Positions 1-5,811 of a DNA stretch of 7,076 bases are shown here, piece by piece (within the stretch, counting starts at the first letter, position 1; every line of letters begins with the position of its first letter). A program made the translations under genes and the position numbers. The notes under the pieces are model-generated. The model was not told the DNA's origin. It did not search any database and saw only the letters and a list, made by a program, of their open reading frames with translations. Origin of the DNA: Acidimicrobiia bacterium (GTDB taxonomy: Bacteria > Actinomycetota > Acidimicrobiia > Spongiisociales > UBA5794); contig JABDMN010000138.1 in the NCBI GenBank assembly GCA_013001485.1, positions 1 to 7,076 of the forward strand, given 5' to 3'.

Positions 1-154
1 GGGCGCCCACCGCGAATGCGGCCGCGCCAGCGAAACCGAGCCCGGCGTATCGTCCGAGCCTTCGAGCCGGCTCGAGAGTTTCCTCACGCAGGTAGTCCTT
101 CGACATCCCCACCAAATCCTGAACGAGCTGGGGCAGTTCTGTGGGGCCTGGCAT
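1..154 (-). CDS. Holin-like small membrane protein, N-terminal part (runs off the left edge)
   Basis: An open minus-strand frame begins with ATG at 154-152 and stays open for 51 codons to the window edge, so the 3' end is missing. The product starts MPGPTELPQLVQDLVGMSKD, continues with an amphipathic, charged helix (YLREETLEPARRLGRY) and then enters a hydrophobic Gly/Ala-rich segment (AGLGFAGAAAFAVGA) that looks like the first membrane helix. This layout resembles the small actinobacterial membrane proteins annotated as putative holin or phage-holin-like; I know the resemblance from family features and could not search for it. Such proteins are usually not part of a prophage and their function is unclear. 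The ATG overlaps the stop of the upstream LON-domain gene as TGATG, which suggests translational coupling. The reading frame is solid; the family name is tentative. Confidence 0.6.
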   Translation of the reverse strand, partial: MPGPTELPQLVQDLVGMSKDYLREETLEPARRLGRYAGLGFAGAAAFAVGA

Positions 155-804
155 CAGCCTGCTCCCATCGTTCGCTCGAGGAGCTGGGTCTCCAGCTCCA
201 GCAACCGCACCTCTCGCTGTACGCGTTCTTCGACGCCGTTTGCTTCCATGAGCTCCTGGACCTCGGGATTGGAAAGCCTCAGCAGGGAGGCTACTTGATA
301 GGAGGCCATTGCGGCATTGGACGAGATCTCGATCGCGATGTTGGCGGGCCGTCCGCTCTCTGCCAGGACCGCTAGATAACGGCGCAACGCCTTGCCCAAC
401 TCATCGACGCCGACGTCTCCCCCGAATGCCTCGTCGATCTCCGCAGATGGGTCGACTACGGCTCGGGGATACGGATCATCCGGCAGCGTCTCGACGACCC
501 GAAAAAGGCGTTCGCCCAGTACCACGATCATCCGGCGCCCGTCATCGAGGTCGCGGGCAGCTTCCACCCGCACGATGGTTCCCACGTCGTGATGGGTGGC
601 AGACCCACCGATCTCGGCGCCGTGTTTGATGTAGACCACACCAAATCGCGGACGCTCTCCAGGATCGGTCGGCTCGAACTCCACACCCGGGACCAGGCCA
701 ATGTCTGCCAGGAGGGCGTGATACCTGGCCTCGAAGACCTGCAACACCATGGGCTGACCTGGGAGCAGTGCGCGTTGCAGCGGAAACAGGGGCATGGTCT
801 CCAT
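154..804 (-). CDS. Stand-alone LON substrate-binding-domain protein
   Basis: The product is about 216 residues and consists of a LON N-terminal (substrate-binding, PF02190-type) domain alone. The opening MPLFPLQRALLPGQPMVL followed by VFEARYHALL is the typical start of this domain (about residues 4-28). A beta-rich middle part follows (GVVYIKHGAEIGG, VGTIVRVEAARDL, RMIVVLGERLFRV). The C-terminal part is helical (SYQVASLLRLSNPEVQELME, then a charged coiled-coil-like tail VQREVRLLELETQLLERT). There is no AAA+ ATPase and no Lon protease Ser-Lys dyad, so it cannot be a protease by itself; such proteins are thought to bind unfolded protein, but their role is poorly defined. The frame is open up to 876. 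I chose the ATG at 804 because a TATGAT hexamer lies 7 nt upstream, as for a leaderless mRNA, and because the domain begins immediately after it. ATGs at 816, 813 and 795 are alternatives. The stop overlaps the start of the holin-like gene. Confidence 0.85.
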   Translation of the reverse strand: METMPLFPLQRALLPGQPMVLQVFEARYHALLADIGLVPGVEFEPTDPGERPRFGVVYIKHGAEIGGSATHHDVGTIVRVEAARDLDDGRRMIVVLGERLFRVVETLPDDPYPRAVVDPSAEIDEAFGGDVGVDELGKALRRYLAVLAESGRPANIAIEISSNAAMASYQVASLLRLSNPEVQELMEANGVEERVQREVRLLELETQLLERTMGAG

Positions 805-811
805 GTCGCCC

Positions 812-817
812 ATCATA
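812..817 (-). promoter_or_regulatory. Predicted -10 element (TATGAT) of the LON-domain gene
   Basis: On the minus strand TATGAT (five of six matches to TATAAT) is followed by 7 nt and then the ATG at 804. Transcription would therefore start at or next to the A of the start codon and give a leaderless mRNA, which is common in actinobacteria and fits the lack of a Shine-Dalgarno sequence. No good -35 is seen at 16-18 nt. Confidence 0.45.
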
Positions 818-828
818 TGAAGCCCACG

Positions 829-850
829 CCGGTACCCGACCACCGGTACC
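829..850. repeat. GGTACC inverted/direct repeat in the divergent spacer
   Basis: CCGGTACC occurs at 829-836 and again at 843-850. Because GGTACC is self-complementary, the pair reads both as a 14-bp-spaced direct repeat and as an inverted repeat with 8 nt between the GGTACC cores. It lies between the LON-domain gene and the MFS gene, around -27 to -46 relative to the proposed start of the LON transcript. It could be an operator for one or both genes, but this rests on position only. Confidence 0.35.
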
Positions 851-861
851 ATCGCCGCCCG

Positions 862-2121
862 ATGGCGATCGACCACGACCTCACCAATCTGCGCCGCACC
901 AGTCGCGCCTCGTACAACGTCCGTCCCATCGTGTGGGGCCAGGCGATCTCGTTGTTTGGCGACTACATCGCCTACTTCACGCTCCCCTACTTCCTGGTCG
1001 TACTGACGGGGCGTGAGCTCGATCTTGGGCTGGTAGCTGCCGCCGAGACCGTGCCGATGCTGTTGTTCGGGTTCTCAGCGGGTGTGATCCTCGACCGGAT
1101 TCGGCTTCGGCCCATGCTTGTGTTCGCTGACATCGCCCGTTCTCTCGCCTTCTTGCTGCTGGCGCTCGGCGTGTATTCGGACTCAGTGGCTCCCTACATG
1201 GTGTTTGCCGCTGCGTTCATCGTGGGGTCGATGGCGGTGTTCTTCGACTCTGGCCTCCAGGCCTACATGCCTCAGGCCATTGGGGAGGAGCTCCTCCTCA
1301 AGGCGAACTCGGCACTCCAACTGGCCCGGACTGCGGCGTTCGTGGCGGGGCCGGTCATCGGCGGCCTGGTGGTGGGGCTCCCCGCCATCGGCTTCGAGAC
1401 CGCGTTCATCCTCAACGCCATCACATTTGCGGCTTCGGCCGTGTTTCTCACGATGATTCGGCCCGCGTACGAGCGCCAACGCCAACCGAGACTGGCGTTC
1501 TTCGACGAGATGCGGGCCGGACTCGGGTTTCTCATGCGCCACGCCGTCTTGCGCACCGCGACGCTGGCGGGGACCGTCACCAACCTGGTGTTCACGCCTC
1601 TGGAAGCCCTTCTGGTGCTGTTTGTGGCGGCGGAGATTCCGAAACTCGAGCAGCTCGCCGGCCTCTCTGACGGAGTTCACGTCGGTGCCTTCATTGGCGT
1701 CCAGGCCGCCGTTGGAAGCATCGGCGTCGCGATCGCTCCCCGGGTCGAGCGACACTCATCGCTGGCTGCGATGTTCATCGCAGGTCTGGTCATGCTCGGT
1801 AGCGGTTTTCTGACCGTGGCAGTGACTCGCACGTTCTGGAGTGCAATTGCCGCCGGCGTCGGCCTTGCCGGGGTCGGCTGGGTCAACGTGGCCCTGACGA
1901 CACTGCGCCAGACGAGCACTCCCGAACACCTGCAGGGACGGGTGATCGCGGCGTCCCGTTCTATTGCCTGGGCGGGTCTGCCACTGGGAGCCATCGTCGG
2001 ATCTGCCGTTGCGGATCTCGTCGGAATGGTGCCCGTGTACATCGCAGGCTCGTCTGCGGTCATCGTCGTTGCCCTGGTGGTGGGTGGCCGCCGGATGCTT
2101 GCGGAGCCTGCGGCGGCGTGA
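862..2121 (+). CDS. Major facilitator superfamily exporter (DHA3-like)
   Basis: A 419-residue polytopic membrane protein, the normal length for a 12-helix MFS carrier. After a short charged N-terminus, the first helix begins near RPIVWGQAISLFGDYIAYFT (residues 21-40). The cytoplasmic loop between helices 2 and 3 carries motif A as GVILDRIRLR (74-83) with the conserved Asp-Arg. The C-terminal half has LQGRVIAASRSIAWAGLPLG followed by a glycine-rich helix, typical of DHA3-type drug or siderophore efflux carriers such as macrolide exporters and EntS relatives. It probably exports a small molecule by proton antiport; the substrate cannot be read from the sequence. The frame is open from 589, but the upstream part is antisense to the LON-domain gene and lacks membrane character, so the ATG at 862 is preferred; ATG 817 is possible. 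No Shine-Dalgarno is visible before 862; a weak TACCAT at 847-852 might serve as a -10. The stop overlaps the next gene by 4 bp. Confidence 0.88.
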   Translation: MAIDHDLTNLRRTSRASYNVRPIVWGQAISLFGDYIAYFTLPYFLVVLTGRELDLGLVAAAETVPMLLFGFSAGVILDRIRLRPMLVFADIARSLAFLLLALGVYSDSVAPYMVFAAAFIVGSMAVFFDSGLQAYMPQAIGEELLLKANSALQLARTAAFVAGPVIGGLVVGLPAIGFETAFILNAITFAASAVFLTMIRPAYERQRQPRLAFFDEMRAGLGFLMRHAVLRTATLAGTVTNLVFTPLEALLVLFVAAEIPKLEQLAGLSDGVHVGAFIGVQAAVGSIGVAIAPRVERHSSLAAMFIAGLVMLGSGFLTVAVTRTFWSAIAAGVGLAGVGWVNVALTTLRQTSTPEHLQGRVIAASRSIAWAGLPLGAIVGSAVADLVGMVPVYIAGSSAVIVVALVVGGRRMLAEPAAA

Positions 2122-3011
2122 CACGGCTCGCTGCCACCAGCCACGGCACAAGTCGCGAGGCGTTTGGCCCCACGGAATGGGCGCTTCTGGCAGCTGCCGC
2201 CGGTATTTGGGGATCGTCGTTCTTGTTCATCGCCATCGGCCTCGACGCCTTCTCGCCGTTTCTGATCACATTCCTGCGCGTCCTCTTCGGCGCCCTGGCA
2301 CTGACCGTTCTCCGCTCGGCGAGATCGAGCGTGCCCCGGGAAGCCTGGCCACGGATCATCGTCCTGGGTTTGGTGTGGATGGCGGTTCCCCTGGCGATGT
2401 TCCCCATCGCCCAGCAATGGATCGACTCGGCACTCGCCGGGATGCTCAACGGCGCGATGCCGCTCTTTTCGGCGCTGGTTGCATCGGTCCTCTTGCGCTC
2501 GGCTCCTCGCCGAATCCAGATCCTTGGGCTCGTCGTGGGATTCGCCGGCGTGGTCCTGATTGCGGCGCCGTCCATCAGCGGTGGATCATCGCCGCTCGGC
2601 ATCGGCTTGGTCCTCTTCGCGACCGCTTGCTACGGGCTGGCGGTGAATCTCGCTGTTCCGCTGCAGCAGCAGTACGGCGCCTTGCCGATCTTGCTGCGCG
2701 CCCAGCTCGTCGCCGTGGCTGCCCTGGCCCCCTTTGGGCTGGCCGCAGCGACGGACTCAACCTTCGCCTGGGGGCCACTCGCCGCGGTTGTCGCCCTTGG
2801 CGTCTTCGGCACGGGTTGGGCGTTCGTGGCCATGGCCACCCTCGTCGGCCGTGCAGGCGCAACCAGGGGCTCGGTAGCCGTCTATTTCGTTCCGCTGGTC
2901 GCCATCGTCATGGGAGTCGTGTTCCGCGACGAGATGGTGGGTTGGGTCGCACTCGTTGGGATCGCAACGGTGTTGATCGGGGCGTACCTCACCAGCCGAC
3001 GCGAGATCTGA
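2118..3011 (+). CDS. EamA/DMT-superfamily permease
   Basis: The 297-residue product has the length and pattern of a 10-helix drug/metabolite transporter made of two EamA repeats (about residues 19-150 and 160-293). The first helix contains AAAAGIWGSSFLFIAIGL with the aromatic WGSSF typical of the family, followed by PFLITFLRVLFGALAL. Repeat 1 ends with LVVGFAGVVLIAAP and repeat 2 with LVGIATVLIGAYL, the characteristic closing Gly-rich helices. These proteins usually export amino acids, nucleosides or other metabolites; specificity is unknown here. The start is GTG at 2118, overlapping the MFS stop as GTGA, with GGAG at 2103-2106 as a possible ribosome site, so the two transporter genes are likely one translationally coupled operon. 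An internal ATG start is less likely because it would remove the leader ahead of helix 1. The stop lies one base from the end of the convergent gene. Confidence 0.88.
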   Translation: MTRLAATSHGTSREAFGPTEWALLAAAAGIWGSSFLFIAIGLDAFSPFLITFLRVLFGALALTVLRSARSSVPREAWPRIIVLGLVWMAVPLAMFPIAQQWIDSALAGMLNGAMPLFSALVASVLLRSAPRRIQILGLVVGFAGVVLIAAPSISGGSSPLGIGLVLFATACYGLAVNLAVPLQQQYGALPILLRAQLVAVAALAPFGLAAATDSTFAWGPLAAVVALGVFGTGWAFVAMATLVGRAGATRGSVAVYFVPLVAIVMGVVFRDEMVGWVALVGIATVLIGAYLTSRREI

Positions 3012-3012
3012 G

Positions 3013-3564
3013 TCAGCGCTCGAGGATTTGGGCCGCGGCCGATGCGGCCAGAAGCCCCACGTCGTCTTTGTGGAGGGCTGGTGCCGCAACCCAGAACTCC
3101 CCTGGCGTTCGCTCCAGGGTGTCAACCACCAGGACGTGCTCTTCCACTGCCGTCGCGATCTCGGTCAGCTGCTCGTTGCTGAGCCCTAGAGCGATGGTCA
3201 CCACAAAGTCGAAGACCTCGCTCATCGCCTGGTCTGCTCCGATCGGATCGATGGTGATCCCGGCGCGGGCCTCCTCCAATCGGGGCGTGGCCTCGACGTC
3301 CTCCTCGAAGAGAACACGGGTCCGGGGGCGGTCAGCGCCCACGGCGTCGGCATCCGGTACTTTGCCGGCGATCTCGTCGAAACGCTGGTCTTCCTCGGCG
3401 ATCTCATCGAGGATCATGTCGACCCGCTCTGCCGGCGTTGCCGCCGCCTCGCGTTCCTTGCGGGCGAGAGCGTCGTCGAGGCTGCGGCCTACCTCACGCA
3501 TCCCTTCGGCGACGTCGTCAGCTTCTCGCTTGAGGACTCCCTTGAGTCGATCCCACCAGGTCAT
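3013..3564 (-). CDS. Conserved-looking hypothetical protein, 183 residues
   Basis: I do not recognise this protein. It is soluble-looking, acidic, without cysteine, signal peptide or membrane helix. The N-terminal 75 residues are strongly charged and predicted helical (MTWWDRLKGVLKREADDVAE, then RSLDDALARKEREAAAT and MILDEIAEEDQRFDEIAGKV). A linker follows, then a second domain of about 75 residues with hydrophobic strands and helices (AMSEVFDFVVTIALGLS, EEHVLVVDTLERTPGEFWVA, and a helical C-terminus). The MTWWDRLK start could sit on a membrane surface, but that is speculation. The ATG at 3564 has AGGA at 3572-3575 (spacing 7), which lies across the stop codon of the NUDIX-GNAT gene only 9 nt upstream, so the two are almost certainly co-transcribed and probably coupled. 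Codon use and the lack of stops in a GC-rich frame support a real gene. The 3' end faces the EamA gene with a single base between the stops. Confidence 0.75.
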   Translation of the reverse strand: MTWWDRLKGVLKREADDVAEGMREVGRSLDDALARKEREAAATPAERVDMILDEIAEEDQRFDEIAGKVPDADAVGADRPRTRVLFEEDVEATPRLEEARAGITIDPIGADQAMSEVFDFVVTIALGLSNEQLTEIATAVEEHVLVVDTLERTPGEFWVAAPALHKDDVGLLAASAAAQILER

Positions 3565-3573
3565 ACCCAGATC

Positions 3574-4476
3574 CTACGAGAGCCCGACCACTGGACGGAT
3601 GTCGGCGTCCTGACGTGCCCGGCGCATCGTCACGTGCGGGCCGATGCCTTCCACGTCATGGGGGTCACCGACGGTCTCGAAGCCGTGGTCGAGGTAGAAG
3701 CCGGATGCCGGTACTCGAGCGCTGCACCACAGGTCGCTGCCGGCGCGTGCGGCAAGATCGATGCACCGCTCGAGGATCCGCGAAGCCAGGCCCCTTCTTC
3801 GCTGCTCAGGAGCGGTTCCCATGAACCGAACCCGGAGATCCGCACCGGGACCCGGGTCTGTGAAGACCGAACCGATGGCCACAACCTGGTCATGAGACCG
3901 AACCGCGAAGTGGGTGGCGGTGTCCTCGTCCGCCTGCAGCATCTCCTCGACCGACTGATGGGGACGCAACACCTGTTGGCGGATCGGCCACGTATCCCGG
4001 CTTTCGACTTGCTCGGGAACCCCGTCGGCGAGCGCCCCGACGAGGCGTTCGACGAACACTCCCTGCGCGGGGTTGAGGCGATCGACAGCATCCGACGGTG
4101 TCTCCCATGAGGCCACGTCGATCTCCGGGACCTCGATCATGCGTCCCGTTTTTGGCGGCCACTCGAGTGGGAAGGTATTTGAGACAACAGCGTCGGCATC
4201 GACCTCACCGGCGATGGCGAACGCAGCCACTTCCTTGCCGCTCTTGAGAGTGGTGCGGCCGAGATCTACGAATCCCGACTCGGGCAGATCGGCGCTCGTC
4301 TCCTCGGTGAACTCGCGGCGAGCCGCCCCGAGCACCTCTTCGCCGGCGTCTACAAGGCCTTTCGGGATCGACCATGCCCCCTTGTCCTTGACGGCCCAGA
4401 ACGGCCCACCAGGGTGAGCGATCAGAACCCGGAGAGGCTCGTGTCGATAGAGAAGGATCCCAGCACTGAGCGTCAT
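3574..4476 (-). CDS. NUDIX hydrolase - GNAT acetyltransferase fusion
   Basis: A 300-residue two-domain enzyme. Residues 1-149 form a NUDIX domain of the type with SAGILLYR at the start and HPGGPFWAVKDKGAWSIPKG ahead of the box (like COG4119 predicted NTP pyrophosphohydrolases). The NUDIX box spans residues 40-62: Gly40, Glu46, then Arg54-Glu55-Phe-Thr-Glu58-Glu59, so the metal-binding REFTEE core is intact; the usual second glycine is Ser61. NPAQGVFVERL (135-145) closes this domain. Residues about 160-286 form a GNAT N-acetyltransferase domain: the acetyl-CoA loop EQRRRGLA (224-231), then LWCSARVPASGFYLDHGF (249-266) and IGPHVTM (278-284), matching a known stand-alone GNAT subfamily. Likely activities are hydrolysis of a nucleoside-diphosphate-linked compound and acetyl transfer; both substrates are unknown. 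The start at 4476 fits the domain start; no Shine-Dalgarno is seen. It lies downstream of tRNA-Leu and a hairpin cluster, and is 9 nt from the gene that follows it. Confidence 0.9.
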   Translation of the reverse strand: MTLSAGILLYRHEPLRVLIAHPGGPFWAVKDKGAWSIPKGLVDAGEEVLGAARREFTEETSADLPESGFVDLGRTTLKSGKEVAAFAIAGEVDADAVVSNTFPLEWPPKTGRMIEVPEIDVASWETPSDAVDRLNPAQGVFVERLVGALADGVPEQVESRDTWPIRQQVLRPHQSVEEMLQADEDTATHFAVRSHDQVVAIGSVFTDPGPGADLRVRFMGTAPEQRRRGLASRILERCIDLAARAGSDLWCSARVPASGFYLDHGFETVGDPHDVEGIGPHVTMRRARQDADIRPVVGLS

Positions 4477-4482
4477 GGGCCG

Positions 4483-4488
4483 ATGCTA
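4483..4488 (-). promoter_or_regulatory. Possible -10 (TAGCAT) for the NUDIX-GNAT gene
   Basis: TAGCAT on the minus strand matches TATAAT at four of six bases and stands 6 nt before the ATG at 4476, as expected for a leaderless start. There is no convincing -35. It is offered because the gene has no Shine-Dalgarno; read-through from the tRNA promoter is the alternative. Confidence 0.22.
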
Positions 4489-4501
4489 CGACGCGCCTCA
4501 G

Positions 4502-4522
4502 CCCCAGGAAACAGAGCTGGGG
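4502..4522. repeat. Inverted repeat ahead of the NUDIX-GNAT gene
   Basis: CCCCAG (4502-4507) and CTGGGG (4517-4522) can form a 6-bp stem with a 9-nt loop. It lies about 25 nt upstream of the NUDIX-GNAT start codon and next to the larger hairpin cluster. It is short and may be chance in GC-rich DNA. Confidence 0.35.
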
Positions 4523-4531
4523 TTCGAAAGA

Positions 4532-4597
4532 GGCAACCTCGAACGTGTCGATCGCCGAGCACCGAGTTTGCCCTTGGCAAACTCGAAGGTGTCGACC
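4532..4597. repeat. Diverged 22-bp direct repeat, period 44 bp
   Basis: Positions 4532-4553 and 4576-4597 match at 19 of 22 bases (differences at repeat positions 6, 13 and 21). The right-hand copy is made of the inner arms of the two perfect hairpins plus the 2-nt spacer. The left-hand copy has only degenerate partners around it. This looks like an old tandem duplication of a hairpin pair in which one copy decayed, or two alternative pairing partners for the outer arms. Confidence 0.7.
4563..4585. repeat. Perfect hairpin, 10-bp stem, 3-nt loop
   Basis: CGAGTTTGCC (4563-4572), loop CTT, GGCAAACTCG (4576-4585) form a perfect 10-bp stem. In the minus direction it is the second hairpin after tRNA-Leu. 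No T-tract follows on either strand, so it is not a canonical intrinsic terminator, but U-less hairpins can act as terminators or RNA-stabilising or processing signals in actinobacteria. Confidence 0.8.
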
Positions 4598-4610
4598 AAA
4601 GGTCGACACC
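4588..4610 (-). terminator. Perfect hairpin just after tRNA-Leu (possible U-less terminator)
   Basis: GGTGTCGACC (4588-4597), loop AAA, GGTCGACACC (4601-4610) give a perfect 10-bp stem beginning 3 nt past the tRNA discriminator base. Position and strength suit a terminator or 3'-processing boundary for tRNA-Leu. The sequence after the stem on the minus strand is TTCGAGTTTG, with no run of T, so the terminator role is inferred and only the hairpin itself is directly seen. Confidence 0.5.
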
Positions 4611-4613
4611 CAG

Positions 4614-4698
4614 TGTCGGAGAGAGGACTCGAACCTCCACGGGACAATGTCCCACTAGGCCCTCAACCTAGCGCGTCTACCAATTCCGCCACTCCGAC
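4614..4698 (-). tRNA. tRNA-Leu (anticodon GAG)
   Basis: The minus strand folds as a class II tRNA of 85 nt. The acceptor stem pairs GTCGGAG (4698-4692) with CTCCGAC (4621-4615), followed by discriminator A at 4614. The D arm is of the leucine type (GTGGCGGAATTGGTAGACGC). The anticodon stem CTAGG/CCTAG encloses TTGAGGG, placing GAG at 4664-4662. The long variable arm GGGAC-AAT-GTCCC and the T arm with TTCGAGT complete it. The bases after the discriminator are CTG, so the CCA end is not encoded and must be added by nucleotidyltransferase. It reads CUC and CUU codons. It sits 42 nt past the end of the DppF-like gene, on the same strand. Confidence 0.97.
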
Positions 4699-4710
4699 GA
4701 ACGGGGCGGG

Positions 4711-4716
4711 AGTGTA
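4711..4716 (-). promoter_or_regulatory. Predicted extended -10 promoter of tRNA-Leu
   Basis: On the minus strand TGGTACACT reads as an extended -10 (TG-N-TACACT) ending 12 nt before the first tRNA base, which would give a 5' leader of about 5 nt. A -35 is not convincing. The GC-rich spacer CCCGCCCC between it and the tRNA resembles stringent discriminators of stable RNA promoters; that last point is an inference. Confidence 0.4.
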
Positions 4717-4740
4717 CCAGTAGCCGGCACGCCCGAACCC

Positions 4741-5811
4741 CTAGAAAGCCTTGCGAACCTCGGGGTAGTGGCAGGCAACCACGTGACCCGGCGACACTTC
4801 GGTGAGGACGGGTTCGTCGACGTCGCAGTGCCCGGCAACGGCCTTGGGGCAACGGGTGTTGAACCGGCATCCAGGGGGCGGGTTGATCGGAGACGGGATG
4901 TCTCCCTCGAGCAGCAACCGCTCTCGTTGAGACTCGACAGCGGGGTCGGGGATGGGCACCGCCGACAACAAGGCGTGCGTGTAGGGGTGCATCGGCTCTT
5001 CGTACAGGGTGTCCCGGTCAGCCATTTCGACCATCTTCCCGAGGTACATCACCCCAACGCGATCCGAGATGTGGCGGACCACCGACAGATCGTGGGCGAT
5101 GAAAAGGTAGGTGAGGTCGAACTCCTCCTGGAGATCGTCGAGCAGGTTCAACACCTGCGCCTGAATCGAGACGTCGAGTGCCGAGACGGGCTCGTCGAGG
5201 ATCATGAACTTCGGGTTCAGTGCAAGGGCACGGGCGACACCGATGCGCTGGCGCTGACCGCCCGAGAACTCGTGCGGGTAGCGATTGGTGTGCTCTGGGG
5301 AGAGCCCGACCACCTGGAGAAGCTCCTTGACCTTGTCGAGGCGGCTGTCCTGATCTCCCACGCCGTGCACGACCATCGGCTCGGCAACGATCGAGGCGAC
5401 CGTCATCCTTGGGTTCAGCGAGGCGTAGGGGTCCTGGAACACGATCTGCATCTGGCGTCGCAGCACCCGGAGCCGGCTCTTGTCGGCCGTAGCGATGTTG
5501 ATGACCTCGTTGGTCTCACCGCCATCGACGCCGAGCTGGCTTTGAAACCAGATGTCGCCCGACGTCGGTTCGAGTAAGCGCAGCAGGGTTCGAGCGGTGG
5601 TGGACTTGCCGCACCCTGACTCGCCGACGAGTCCCATTGTCTCGCCACGCTTCACGTCGAACGACACGCCGGAGACAGCCTTGACCGCACCGGTCTGCTT
5701 CTTGAAGAAGACTCCCTTGGTTATCGGGAACTCCTTGACGAGGTTCTCGACCTTGAGGAGGGTCTCGCCCTCGAGCGTGTTCGAATCCGTGGTTTCGGGA
5801 GCGGTCGTCAT
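4741..5811 (-). CDS. Dpp/Opp-family ABC importer ATPase, DppF/OppF-like
   Basis: A 356-residue nucleotide-binding subunit that powers a peptide, nickel or related solute importer at the inner face of the membrane. Walker A is GESGCGKST (63-71), the Q-loop [11 protein letters not shown] (124-134), the ABC signature FSGGQRQR (182-189), Walker B MILDEP (203-208) and the H-loop His240. [10 protein letters not shown] and [16 protein letters not shown] are typical of the OppF/DppF side. The C-terminus has the oligopeptide-transporter extension ([12 protein letters not shown], then [11 protein letters not shown]) with four cysteines spaced CX5CX7CX17C, a pattern that binds a [4Fe-4S] cluster in some Dpp/Opp ATPase structures. 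Residues about 89-112 form a longer loop before the Q-loop than in E. coli OppF. The start at 5811 (MTTAPETTD) overlaps the DppD-like stop as ATGA and has GGAGG at 5822-5826; the frame is open to 5874, but that extra part only overlaps the previous gene. Substrate unknown. Confidence 0.93.
   Translation of the reverse strand: MTTAPETTDSNTLEGETLLKVENLVKEFPITKGVFFKKQTGAVKAVSGVSFDVKRGETMGLVGESGCGKSTTARTLLRLLEPTSGDIWFQSQLGVDGGETNEVINIATADKSRLRVLRRQMQIVFQDPYASLNPRMTVASIVAEPMVVHGVGDQDSRLDKVKELLQVVGLSPEHTNRYPHEFSGGQRQRIGVARALALNPKFMILDEPVSALDVSIQAQVLNLLDDLQEEFDLTYLFIAHDLSVVRHISDRVGVMYLGKMVEMADRDTLYEEPMHPYTHALLSAVPIPDPAVESQRERLLLEGDIPSPINPPPGCRFNTRCPKAVAGHCDVDEPVLTEVSPGHVVACHYPEVRKAF

Noticed and set aside
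1..154. A prophage remnant, suggested by the holin-like product.
   Set aside because: Proteins of this kind are widespread chromosomal genes in actinobacteria, and no other phage gene is present in the window.
589..861. A 91-residue N-terminal extension of the MFS transporter.
   Set aside because: It is antisense to the conserved LON-domain gene, has no membrane or signal character, and the family's first helix begins soon after ATG 862.
1183..1755. Long open minus-strand frames opposite the MFS gene, also 1677-2417.
   Set aside because: They are Arg/Pro/His-rich low-complexity translations typical of the shadow frames of GC-rich genes; the plus-strand frame encodes a clear transporter.
1964..3613. 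A 549-codon plus-strand frame spanning the EamA gene and the region opposite the 183-residue gene.
   Set aside because: The translation is arginine- and serine-rich without domain features, and it runs through two better supported genes in other frames.
4205..4609. A minus-strand frame of 134 codons beginning in the hairpin cluster.
   Set aside because: It overlaps the NUDIX domain in another frame and shows no coherent protein features; its start lies inside a perfect hairpin.
4588..4640. An integration (att) site at the 3' end of tRNA-Leu, prompted by TTCGAG motifs shared by the T arm and the repeats downstream.
   Set aside because: The shared sequence is only about 7 bp, no integrase or element is in the window, and the tRNA 3' end is not duplicated.
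4768..5577. A 269-codon plus-strand frame opposite the DppF-like gene, and a similar one at 6363-6896.
   Set aside because: These are antisense shadows; the minus strand carries complete ABC ATPase motifs.
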